Shown here in pieces: positions 40,540 through 48,564 of a stretch of DNA of 64,000 nucleotides. The notes beneath the pieces were generated by a model. That model was not told the DNA's origin. It did no database searches and worked only from the letters and a program-made list of their open reading frames with translations. How positions within the stretch are numbered: the stretch's first letter is position 1; each line of letters opens with the position of its first letter. Where the stretch lies: positions 1 to 64,000 of the forward strand of contig NZ_SNZP01000002.1 in assembly GCF_004363805.1 (NCBI RefSeq), written 5' to 3'. Both the position numbers and the translations under genes were made by a program. The DNA comes from Paludibacterium purpuratum. Its GTDB lineage: Bacteria > Pseudomonadota > Gammaproteobacteria > Burkholderiales > Chromobacteriaceae.

Positions 40540-41853
40540 TTACTTCAGCTTGATGCCCCAGTTGTCCTCCACGCAACGCTGATAGTTGCCGGCCTGCAAA
40601 GCGCTGTATGGCGTCTGATAGCTGACTAGTTGGCACTGGTAGTCGTTGCCCCAATGCCAGTCTTTTTCCCAGTAAATATTGTAGGCGGCGGAGCTGGCCG
40701 CGCTGAATCGCTGCATATTGGCGCAGGACAGCGGCTCGTTGCTGTCATCCCAACCCAAGGCGTGGGCGAACTGCCGGTAATAATCGATCCGGTTCTGTGC
40801 CGCCTGACGCTCGGTACCGCCGCCGCATTCGCCATTGATGATCTGGATGGTGGTGGCGAAGTTGTTGCCGGCCCCGGCCGCGATGTCGGCGGCATTCGGC
40901 ACCCACGTGCCGTCGATCACATGCAACATGGACGGCTTGGGCGGCTGCGGGTAGACAAAGAAAAAAGTCGCCGACGCCAGGTTGAGCCAAGTACTGGCCA
41001 CCAGGTCGGGATTCTGCAACAAGACCGACTGGTCGCCGTTGTTCATCGCCTGCGAGAACGGGCCGTAGTTGTAGTTGTACGAGAGCTGTTTGGCGCCGCG
41101 TCCATAGTATTTCTTCCAACTGCCATCCGCATTTTTGCCGCAAGTCCAAACCTTATTGAAAACCGGGTCGTCGCATTCGGTGTTGTAACCGCAGCCCGGG
41201 CCGGTTTCGCTACAGCCCATTTCCCGCAAATAAGCCAGCCCCTGGCGCCACTGCGCCACGCTGTCGCTGGCGTCGTGGTTACCGGTTTCCTGCGCGAAGT
41301 GGGCAAACATGGTGGCCAGGCTATGGCGACAGATGGCGTCGGCGTCTCGTCCGTCGCCGTAGTCGTCGCACAACGCCGGGAACTTGGCCAGTGCCTGCAG
41401 GAAGCGCGTGTAGGTATAACTGGGGTCGCGGCGCGGGAAAAAGTCATTCCACTGCGCGGCGCTCATCAGGCGTTCCACCCGACGTACATTGAGCGGGTTG
41501 TCGGCACGCCCCGGGACGACCTGCTCGACTTGGGCATTGGGCAGCGTGCGGATCGAAGCTTTGACCTTGCGGAAGAAGTCGCTATCGGTCAGTTCGGCCT
41601 CGTGTTGCAGCGCCTGCTGCAAGGTGGGAATGGCGGGTGCGCCATCCAACCGATGCTGTGCGGCACCGACATGGCCGAGCCACGTTCCCTTGGGATTGGC
41701 GCCGGGTTCCTCGCCATGCGTGGGCCACTTGGCCTGCCAATCGTGTCCATGCCATTGCACCACCTGGCCTTTGCGATAGATGGCGCCGGCATCCCACTGC
41801 GCGGCAAACACTGGCGTAGCCAGCAAAAACACAACAAACGACACGAGTTTCAT
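40540..41853 (-). CDS. Secreted GH19 chitinase with chitin-binding domain
   Basis: The 437-residue enzyme has a signal peptide (LVSFVVFLLATPVFAA), a CBM5/12 chitin-binding module at ~20-62 (WDAGAIYRKGQVVQWHGHDW, ending NPKGTWLG) and a GH19 catalytic domain from ~125. The proposed acid is Glu189 in FAHFAQETGNHD, and WKKYYGRGAKQLSYNYNYG is a well-kept GH19 motif. It hydrolyses chitin by inversion of the anomeric carbon. The ATG at 41853 is preferred over an upstream one because the signal peptide then starts at residue 1. It is followed by the small protein and the terminator. Confidence 0.92.
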   Translation of the reverse strand: MKLVSFVVFLLATPVFAAQWDAGAIYRKGQVVQWHGHDWQAKWPTHGEEPGANPKGTWLGHVGAAQHRLDGAPAIPTLQQALQHEAELTDSDFFRKVKASIRTLPNAQVEQVVPGRADNPLNVRRVERLMSAAQWNDFFPRRDPSYTYTRFLQALAKFPALCDDYGDGRDADAICRHSLATMFAHFAQETGNHDASDSVAQWRQGLAYLREMGCSETGPGCGYNTECDDPVFNKVWTCGKNADGSWKKYYGRGAKQLSYNYNYGPFSQAMNNGDQSVLLQNPDLVASTWLNLASATFFFVYPQPPKPSMLHVIDGTWVPNAADIAAGAGNNFATTIQIINGECGGGTERQAAQNRIDYYRQFAHALGWDDSNEPLSCANMQRFSAASSAAYNIYWEKDWHWGNDYQCQLVSYQTPYSALQAGNYQRCVEDNWGIKLK

Positions 41854-42031
41854 CAGGGCTCCCAACGTTCACGGACAGTTCAAGCGGACAGTAGCGACAA
41901 GCCGGGTAATGACGCACCCTATGAGCGCACAACGGCAACTGTCATAAAGAATGAACGTGTTTGCGGCGTCCCAAGCAGAACGTCATGCGCCGGGCGGATT
42001 CGTCTCCCCATCACCATACGGAGTCATTGCG

Positions 42032-42829
42032 ATGAGTTTTGTTGGCAAGAAAGTCTGGATTACCGGGGCGTCGTCCGGCATTGGCGCCGGCTTGGCTCGT
42101 GAATTGTCGGCACAGGGCGCGCATCTGCTGCTCAGCGCCCGACGCGAAGACGCCTTACGCACCGTGCGCGCGGAATGCCTGGAACGCGCCGACAACGTGG
42201 ACATCATTCCGCTCGATCTGACAAATAGCGAGCAAGTGCGCCTCACCGCGGCGCACACACTTGAACGCCATGCTCCGATCGACATCCTGATTCACTGCGC
42301 CGGCGTCAGCCAGCGCGCATTGGCGCGCGATACCGTCGAAGACGTCGACCGCGCCATCATGGAGATCAACTATTTCGGCACCGTGGCGCTCACCCGCGCG
42401 GTGCTGCCGTCGATGCTGGCGCGCAAGCGGGGTCATCTGGTCGTGGTGACCAGCGTCGCGGGCAAACTCGGTTCGCCGCTACGCTCCAGCTACTCGGCCT
42501 CCAAGCATGCACTGCACGGCTATTTCGACTGCCTGCGCGCCGAAGTCTTCCAAGACGGTATCGCCGTCACCACTGTCTGCCCCGGCTATATCGACACCGC
42601 GATCACCACCAACGCCTACATCGGCAACGGCGAGCGCTACGGCAAGATCGACACCATGTTGAGCCAGGGCATGCCGGTACCGGAATGCGCGCGCGCCATC
42701 TTGCGCGCCGTGGCGGACAAGGCCCCCGAAGTGATCGTCAGCGGGCCCAAGGAACGCGTAGCGGTCTATTTACGGCGCTTCTTCCCGACGCTGCTGTTCC
42801 GTCTGATCAGATCCCACGTGCCATCCTGA
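42032..42829 (+). CDS. Short-chain dehydrogenase/reductase, DHRS7-like
   Basis: The 265-residue SDR has the nucleotide motif TGASSGIGAGLA (residues ~11-22), NAG-equivalent HCAGVSQR, catalytic Ser in VVVTSVAGKLG and the complete YSASK motif. The C-terminus (VAVYLRRFFPTLLFRLIRSH) is extended and basic/hydrophobic, as in membrane-associated DHRS7 relatives. GGAG lies nine bases before the ATG at 42032. Its 3' end overlaps the convergent DUF2182 gene by 23 bases. Confidence 0.9.
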   Translation: MSFVGKKVWITGASSGIGAGLARELSAQGAHLLLSARREDALRTVRAECLERADNVDIIPLDLTNSEQVRLTAAHTLERHAPIDILIHCAGVSQRALARDTVEDVDRAIMEINYFGTVALTRAVLPSMLARKRGHLVVVTSVAGKLGSPLRSSYSASKHALHGYFDCLRAEVFQDGIAVTTVCPGYIDTAITTNAYIGNGERYGKIDTMLSQGMPVPECARAILRAVADKAPEVIVSGPKERVAVYLRRFFPTLLFRLIRSHVPS

Positions 42830-43529
42830 CCCGCGCCGACGCCCCGGTCAGCCGCCAAAGCAAACGCAAGGCTTTGCCGGGGCCATGCCAACCCCAAGCA
42901 GGCGCAGCCGGGGTCTCCAACCGCTCGCCCAAAGCGAACAGCATGCAGACCGCCATGCCGAATAAATGGCCCTGCTCAACCATCAAAGGCAACAACATCA
43001 ACGCCCAGCACGCGCCGATACAGTAGCGTCCATAGGCGATGCCGTAACCCCAGGCATCGCGATCCGCCGCAAGACCAAAGGCCGATAGACGGGGTTGACG
43101 ATGGCAACCATTCAGGCTGCGTTGCTTGACCGGCGAGCACTGCCACAACAATGCCACGGCAACCGCCAAGGCCGTCCCCGTCGTCGCCAGGTAGCCGCGC
43201 AGCACAGCGACCAGCACCTGCAAACACCCGCCGGCAACCAGCCACAGCAGCAAATAAGCCGATAGAAACGCCCATTCGGCGCGCCATCTGCGGCGAGCCA
43301 GGCTGCGATCGTGCAGAAACGCCAGCGGCAGCAACGCCAAAGGCAGCATCATCGCCAATTCCATCGGAAGCCAGTGCGAGGCCAGTTCGAGCGGCGACAC
43401 ACGCCATAACGGTGCCTGCGAATAGGTCGAACACAAACCGGCAGGCACCCAGCCGGCGCGATCCAGGCAAAGCAGCGCCCACGCCGCGGCCGAGCCGCCA
43501 ACGACCAGCGGCAGCCTCATCGTTCGCAT
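42807..43529 (-). CDS. DUF2182 integral membrane protein
   Basis: The 240-residue protein has six or seven membrane helices and the DUF2182 marks: W-P-M-E-L-A-M-M-L-P (in SHWLPMELAMMLPLALLPL), LLWQCSPVKQRSLNGC with two cysteines, and YGRYCIGACWALMLLPLM. Members are predicted metal-binding membrane proteins of unknown function. Here the gene follows, on the same strand and six bases away, the tyrosinase C-terminal-domain gene, so a link to copper handling for tyrosinase is possible. Confidence 0.87.
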   Translation of the reverse strand: MRTMRLPLVVGGSAAAWALLCLDRAGWVPAGLCSTYSQAPLWRVSPLELASHWLPMELAMMLPLALLPLAFLHDRSLARRRWRAEWAFLSAYLLLWLVAGGCLQVLVAVLRGYLATTGTALAVAVALLWQCSPVKQRSLNGCHRQPRLSAFGLAADRDAWGYGIAYGRYCIGACWALMLLPLMVEQGHLFGMAVCMLFALGERLETPAAPAWGWHGPGKALRLLWRLTGASARVRMARGI

Positions 43530-43535
43530 GCCCCG

Positions 43536-44033
43536 TCAGCCGCTCTGCCGGTACAGACTGATCCGGCCGATGCTGACCTTGGCCTCATCCGGAACCGGCT
43601 GGATCGGCACCAGCGAAACATGCAGATTCGCCTCGGTCAGCGACTGCGCCAAGTGCAAGGTATCGATGACGTGGCTGACATCCAGGACATAGGTCACGCC
43701 GTTGCCCGAATACTCGCCCTGCGGCAGCGATGCCTTGCGCACCCCGAACAGCGCGACGTTGCCCGCCAGCAGTTCGGGGTGCCGATCCGGCGGCTCGCCT
43801 TGCGGCAGGTTGATGTAGACGTTGAACGCCACCGCGTCCATGCAGCCGCGCACGTTTTCCAGATTGAGAAAAATACGATCCGGCCCCGTCGACGCCGCCG
43901 TGTCCGGCGACAGACTGGCCAGCATGCGGCCGTGCGCCGGCGGATCCAGGTTGACTTCGGTGTGTAGTGCGCCGCCCGCCAGGTTCAATGCGGCACGACT
44001 GGCCCCGACCATTTCCACGTTCTGTGTTGCCAT
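43536..44033 (-). CDS. Stand-alone tyrosinase/polyphenol-oxidase C-terminal domain
   Basis: The 165-residue beta-rich protein carries DRIFLNLENVRGCMDAVAFN and VYINLPQGEPPDRH, patterns of the C-terminal domain found at the end of plant-type and bacterial polyphenol oxidases. In fused enzymes this domain covers the active site and is removed on activation; here it is a separate gene 12 bases after the tyrosinase. It may serve as a chaperone or caddie for copper loading, but that is inference. Confidence 0.78.
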   Translation of the reverse strand: MATQNVEMVGASRAALNLAGGALHTEVNLDPPAHGRMLASLSPDTAASTGPDRIFLNLENVRGCMDAVAFNVYINLPQGEPPDRHPELLAGNVALFGVRKASLPQGEYSGNGVTYVLDVSHVIDTLHLAQSLTEANLHVSLVPIQPVPDEAKVSIGRISLYRQSG

Positions 44034-44045
44034 CGCCTTGTCTCC

Positions 44046-45068
44046 CTACGCCGTCTGCGTGTCGGTCGAGCCGAAGCCAAGCCGCTCTAAACGCGCTTGC
44101 GCCAACTCGGCGGCAGCCGGCATGGCGAGGTCGTCGTAGCCGTAACCGAGCGCGGCCATATCGCTCATCTGCCCCGGCGTGTAGCTCCAGGCACTGCCAT
44201 CGGGCTTGGGCAACACGAAAGGACGATCGCCGTTCGCCGCCGGCCCCTTGCTCCATTTCGCCGCGCTCGAATCGGTGTGGGTGGTCGGATTGCGTCGCCA
44301 AACGGCCCACAAGCGGTCGATATTGCTGTGATGTAACCAGAAGATCGGATCCAGCGCCGCCGTATCGGGATCGGACATCAGCCCAGGCTGATTCGATTGC
44401 GGATCGCTGCCGCCCACCAGGCCGTGCACCCAGTCGTGCGGCTGCGTCTCGATCCCGCCATGAATGTTGCCGGCGTGGCTGAAGCGAGTCGGCACGCCGC
44501 CGAAGCCGGGACCGCCGCCGTTGGCATTACCCGAGAAATGCGCATCGCCCAGCGCTTGCTCGTTGACTTGGTTCAACGGCACAAACACCTTGCCGTCGTT
44601 ATTCGGACCATAGCGTTGCGGCACGTAAAGCGGATTGTCGTCCTTGCCGTCCGGCCAACTGGTCGAGCCGAATGCGGGCGGCAGCAAATTTTCGCCGGGC
44701 TTGAAATAGTTCCAGTACGGCAGCGCCCAGTCGGCCGGCCCGCCGAGTTTGACCACTTCGGCGCGGACGATGGCTTCGAGCGCGAGCAAATAGCCGCGAT
44801 GCCACGGGAGGAAGTACCAACTGCCGTGCTGACACTGATTCCAGTACTTGGTCCGGTCGGCTTGGCCGGGCAGCGCTTCCGCTTGGCCCAGGTAACCCAG
44901 CTGCTGCCATAGCGGCGGATCGAAACCATGGATCGCGGCAAAGAATTTCCAACTGGTCGCCTGGCTCAGTAGACGTGCCTTCATGGCCTTGACGCCGCGC
45001 GCATACCACAGAATCGGGTCAGCCCAATCCGCCCCCAATAGCCAGATGTTTCGACGGGTATATGCCAT
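44046..45068 (-). CDS. Tyrosinase (type-3 copper monooxygenase)
   Basis: The 340-residue enzyme has both copper sites. CuA ligands are in FFAAIHGFD (His47), CQHGSWYFLPWHRGYLLALE (His81, His90), and CuB ligands in QPHDWVHGLVGG (His211, His215) and DPIFWLHHSNIDRLW (His246/247). It oxidises phenols to quinones. No Tat or Sec signal is visible, so it is cytosolic or exported with a partner. It heads an operon with a separate C-terminal domain and the DUF2182 gene. No melC1-like caddie protein is present. Confidence 0.92.
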   Translation of the reverse strand: MAYTRRNIWLLGADWADPILWYARGVKAMKARLLSQATSWKFFAAIHGFDPPLWQQLGYLGQAEALPGQADRTKYWNQCQHGSWYFLPWHRGYLLALEAIVRAEVVKLGGPADWALPYWNYFKPGENLLPPAFGSTSWPDGKDDNPLYVPQRYGPNNDGKVFVPLNQVNEQALGDAHFSGNANGGGPGFGGVPTRFSHAGNIHGGIETQPHDWVHGLVGGSDPQSNQPGLMSDPDTAALDPIFWLHHSNIDRLWAVWRRNPTTHTDSSAAKWSKGPAANGDRPFVLPKPDGSAWSYTPGQMSDMAALGYGYDDLAMPAAAELAQARLERLGFGSTDTQTA

Positions 45069-45200
45069 GACATTCCCCTGATATCTTCGTCAAAAATGCC
45101 CGATTCGGGTATGGCTGAAGTGAAGGATATGACAGGGAAAAGTCAAGCGGGCAGCCGCCGTCTCGGGCTGCTCGACCCCTGACAGAAATACCGGGTGACG

Positions 45201-45611
45201 CTACAGGGCTTTTTTCATCGATGGCGAGAGGTGTAATTCAAAGTCCAACTTCTGGTAGAACGGAATCGCATCGGGCCGGGCATCGAGAAACACCGCGTTC
45301 ATGCAGCGCGCGCGCGCGTCGTTCTCGGCAAAGGACATCAATGCCCGCCCCGCCCCCGTTTGCCGGTAGCGCTCGTCGACCACCAAATCGTCGACATGCA
45401 GATGCGGGCCGCGCGCCAGCGTATGCACCGGCCGCATGCCCATCACGGCAATCAGCGTCTCGTCGACAAAAGCGCCGACCAGCTCATAGCCGCTGTAGCT
45501 CTGCCTTTGCACCCGGTGCACGAAGGTACTCTCATCCAGCTTGCGCAATTGAGACACCACCGGAAAGGCCAAAGACCATTCCGCGGGCGATAACCGACGA
45601 ACGCTTAGCAT
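45201..45611 (-). CDS. GNAT family acetyltransferase
   Basis: The 136-residue protein has the GNAT core: VDDLVVDERYRQTGAGRALM with the acetyl-CoA loop RQTGAG, followed by FLDARPDAIPFYQKLDFELH. It transfers an acetyl group to an unknown amine. It is a single gene, convergent to no near neighbour. Confidence 0.85.
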   Translation of the reverse strand: MLSVRRLSPAEWSLAFPVVSQLRKLDESTFVHRVQRQSYSGYELVGAFVDETLIAVMGMRPVHTLARGPHLHVDDLVVDERYRQTGAGRALMSFAENDARARCMNAVFLDARPDAIPFYQKLDFELHLSPSMKKAL

Positions 45612-45652
45612 ACTTTCTCCACAATCGGCACCTATGTCACAACAGGTTTAGA

Positions 45653-45672
45653 GTGCGTTCGCGAAGCAACGC
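45653..45672. repeat. REP-like hairpin, second copy (inverted)
   Basis: The 20 bases GTGCGTTCGCGAAGCAACGC are the exact reverse complement of 15418-15437. Both copies are intergenic. Confidence 0.6.
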
Positions 45673-45774
45673 GCCAACCTAACGACATAACAGCCTTGTT
45701 ATATCAACCACCCTTGCATATATTGCCACAGACTTCCCGACGTTGCCGTTTCCGCTCAAAGAGAGGAGCACCAG

Positions 45775-46566
45775 ATGACCGATGTCGACAACAACCGCCC
45801 TGTCGTCCTTGCTTCCTTGGGCATCGCATTGCTGAGCGCGGGCTGCATCGCCGGTGCCATCTACACGGCGACGCAGGGCGACTACGCGCTCACCCTGGCC
45901 TTCGATCTGCTGGCGATGATGCTGATCTTCGGGGCGCTGGGTCAATGGATCACCCAGCACTATCTGGGCATTCTGATCGACGGTCGCAATGTGATATCGC
46001 TGGCACGCCTGCAGATTGCCGGTTGGTCGCTGGTGGTCTTCACGGCCATCCTGAGCATGACCGTCATCAACCTGGTCAACCGCGACCCTGCCGCGATCGA
46101 TATTCGGATGCCTCCCGAGCTACTGGCGCTGATGGGGATCGGCACGACTTCCCTGGTCGGCTCGGCACTGATCCTGGCCGGCAAGAAAAACACCAGCGTG
46201 CCGGATGACGCCGCCAAGGCCGCGCTGGCGACCGTGGCCGCCAGTACCGGCACCGCGAGCGATCAATTGGCCAATCAGGGTGTGCTGGTCGTCAACAAAC
46301 AAATGGGACAAGCGCGCTGGCGCGACCTGTTTACCGGCGAGGAACTGGCCGATGCCGCGCACATCGATATCGCGCGCGTACAGATGCTGTTTTTCTCCAT
46401 CGTACTGCTGGTCGTTTATGCCGCCGAAATCGCCCTGCTGGTCGCCGGCAACAAACCGCAGACGCATGGCTTCCCGCCGATCAGCCAATACATGGTCGGG
46501 CTGATCGCCATCAGCCAAGGCGGCTACTTGGTCAACAAGGCCATTCCCGCCACGGCGAAAGGATAA
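45775..46566 (+). CDS. Multi-span membrane protein of unknown function
   Basis: The 263-residue protein has about six membrane helices: two at residues ~12-60, two near 80-140, then a ~60-residue soluble Ala/Thr-rich loop (AAKAALATVAASTGTASDQL) and a final pair (LFFSIVLLVVYAAEIALLV, YMVGLIAISQGGYLV). AGAGAGGAG lies before the ATG. No family is recognised; the layout resembles membrane proteins found near phage- or conflict-type genes, but there is no such context here. Confidence 0.65.
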   Translation: MTDVDNNRPVVLASLGIALLSAGCIAGAIYTATQGDYALTLAFDLLAMMLIFGALGQWITQHYLGILIDGRNVISLARLQIAGWSLVVFTAILSMTVINLVNRDPAAIDIRMPPELLALMGIGTTSLVGSALILAGKKNTSVPDDAAKAALATVAASTGTASDQLANQGVLVVNKQMGQARWRDLFTGEELADAAHIDIARVQMLFFSIVLLVVYAAEIALLVAGNKPQTHGFPPISQYMVGLIAISQGGYLVNKAIPATAKG

Positions 46567-46655
46567 AAGCGCGCGGCTGCCGGGCGTCTTTGCCCCACTT
46601 GAACACGAGTGCGGGCTGGCCATATGCTTTCGTTCTTGATCATCAGGAGAACAAT

Positions 46656-47021
46656 ATGCTGCTCGGACTTCGCTCTGCCCTCTACCCCGTCGCCGATCTC
46701 GAAAAGGCCAAAGCCTGGTACCAGCAGGCACTAGGGGTCAAACCCTATTTCGACCAACCGTTTTATGTCGGCTTCGAGGTCGGCGGATTCGAACTGGGGC
46801 TGCTGCCGGATGGCACGCCAGGCATCGATGGGCCGCAGCCATTGTGGGGCGTGGCGGATGTTGCAGCCGCCTTCGATCGGCTCATCGCCTTGGGCGCCAG
46901 TGCGCTCGACCCGGTCACCGATGTCGGCGGGGGCATCAGGGTCGCGGCGGTGCGCGATCCATTCGGCAACCGACTGGGACTGATCGAGAACCCACACTTC
47001 AAAACGGATGCGGTGCGATAA
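46656..47021 (+). CDS. VOC family protein
   Basis: The 121-residue VOC protein begins MLLGLRSALYPVADLEKAKA and ends with RVAAVRDPFGNRLGLIEN, the standard metal-site strand. AGGAG eight bases before the ATG at 46656 fixes the start. The substrate is unknown. Confidence 0.87.
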   Translation: MLLGLRSALYPVADLEKAKAWYQQALGVKPYFDQPFYVGFEVGGFELGLLPDGTPGIDGPQPLWGVADVAAAFDRLIALGASALDPVTDVGGGIRVAAVRDPFGNRLGLIENPHFKTDAVR

Positions 47022-47156
47022 GCCAATCCGGCCCTGATTCGCCCGGCGTCCACTGCCGACAACAAGCTCGGCAACTCGTGCTATATAGATTCAATACGGA
47101 ATTTATATGTCATGGCGAAGGGTGCCATCCGGCACCCTGGCCAGCAGGGAGGACAC

Positions 47157-48554
47157 ATGGCATCGCTGTCGCAGATCGATCATTTCGTGGTTCTGATGCT
47201 GGAAAACCGCTCGTTCGACAATTTGTTCGGCTGGCTCCATCGCGGCGACCCGAATTTCGCCGGCCTCACCGGCGAAGAGAGCAACCCCGATCCGCAAGGT
47301 CAGCCGGTCAAAGTTTGGAGCGATGTCGAGGCCCCCGCCAGTGCCTGGATGCCGACGCCCGATCCGGGAGAATTGTTCACCGACATCAACGAACAACTGT
47401 TCGACGGCAATGCACCGACCGGCACGCCCTCGATGCACGGCTTTGTACACAACTACGCCAAACAGGCCGGTAGTTCGCCGCGCGACATCATGCACTGCTT
47501 CCAGCCCGAGCAGGTGCCGGTGCTGAGCGCACTGGCTCGCGGCTTCGCCGTTTGCGACCGCTGGTTCGCCGCGGCGCCATGCCAGACCTGGCCGAATCGC
47601 TTTTTCGTGCATACCGCCACGGCGGGCGGCCACGAAAACAATAGCCCGGTGCACTTTCCCTACATGATGCCGACGATTTTCAATGCACTGGACGACAAAA
47701 CACCGGATGGATGGAAAATCTATTTCCACGATTTTCCGCAGTCGCTGACCTTGGCGCGCTTATGGGATCATCTCGACCACTTTTGCCGCTTCGATACCTT
47801 TCTCGACGATGCCAAAGCCGGCAAACTCCCCTCCTACGCCTTCATCGAGCCGCGCTACTTCGCCGACATCGACTGGCCCAACGACATGCATCCGCCGCAT
47901 AACATCGGTTACGGCGAGCAGTTGGTGGCGCAAATCTACAACGCGCTCAGGCAGTCGCCCAACTGGTCCTCCACCATGTTGATCATCACTTTCGACGAGC
48001 ACGGCGGCTGCTACGACCACGTCCCCCCGCCCGCGGCGCCGATGCCGGAGCAACCCGCGTCGGGTCAAACGTTCGCCTTCGACCGCTTCGGCGTGCGTGT
48101 GCCGGCGGTGGTGGTGTCGCCCTACATCAAAGCCGGCACCATATTCCGTGCCAAGGGAGCGCAACCGTTCGACCATACGGCGATCATCAAGACACTGCGA
48201 CTGCGTTTCGGCATCGCGGCGCCCTTGACCCAGCGCGATGCCGACGCGCCGGATCTCTCCTCCGCGCTGACATTGGACGCGCCGTCGAACCAGGGCCCGA
48301 ATGTAACGCCGTTACCGCCCCCGGCCAGCGACGACCAGGCCGCGCTCGACCAGGCCCGGCTCGCGCCGCTCAACGACTTCCAGACGGCTTTGCGAGATGC
48401 GGCGAGCCACCTCGCCCCGTTAGCGGATGCCGAGTCCGCCGCAGCGTACATTCAGTCGTTGCTTGGCGGCTTGCAGCCCGCATCCTCGACTGCCGACAGC
48501 CCGCAAGCGGCGCTGCCGGCCATCTTGGCGGCGATACGCAAACTGTTGCCATAA
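47157..48554 (+). CDS. Phospholipase C/acid phosphatase-type phosphoesterase
   Basis: The 465-residue protein belongs to the alkaline-phosphatase-like phosphoesterase family (PF04185). The metal site starts at VVLMLENRSFDNLFGW (ENRSFD at residues 16-21), the nucleophile region is QTWPNRFFVHTAT, and the second metal site is in LIITFDEHGGCYDHV. Relatives hydrolyse phosphatidylcholine or sphingomyelin, or other phosphomonoesters. No Sec or Tat signal is visible at the chosen start (GGAGG five bases upstream), unlike typical secreted PlcN enzymes, so it may act inside the cell or as an effector. The last ~100 residues are Ala/Asp/Pro-rich. Confidence 0.85.
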   Translation: MASLSQIDHFVVLMLENRSFDNLFGWLHRGDPNFAGLTGEESNPDPQGQPVKVWSDVEAPASAWMPTPDPGELFTDINEQLFDGNAPTGTPSMHGFVHNYAKQAGSSPRDIMHCFQPEQVPVLSALARGFAVCDRWFAAAPCQTWPNRFFVHTATAGGHENNSPVHFPYMMPTIFNALDDKTPDGWKIYFHDFPQSLTLARLWDHLDHFCRFDTFLDDAKAGKLPSYAFIEPRYFADIDWPNDMHPPHNIGYGEQLVAQIYNALRQSPNWSSTMLIITFDEHGGCYDHVPPPAAPMPEQPASGQTFAFDRFGVRVPAVVVSPYIKAGTIFRAKGAQPFDHTAIIKTLRLRFGIAAPLTQRDADAPDLSSALTLDAPSNQGPNVTPLPPPASDDQAALDQARLAPLNDFQTALRDAASHLAPLADAESAAAYIQSLLGGLQPASSTADSPQAALPAILAAIRKLLP

Positions 48555-48564
48555 ACAATCGTCG

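Noticed and set aside
40630-42102. 490-codon plus-strand frame
   Set aside because: It is antisense to the GH19 chitinase, which has a signal peptide, CBM and catalytic motif; the frame itself has none.
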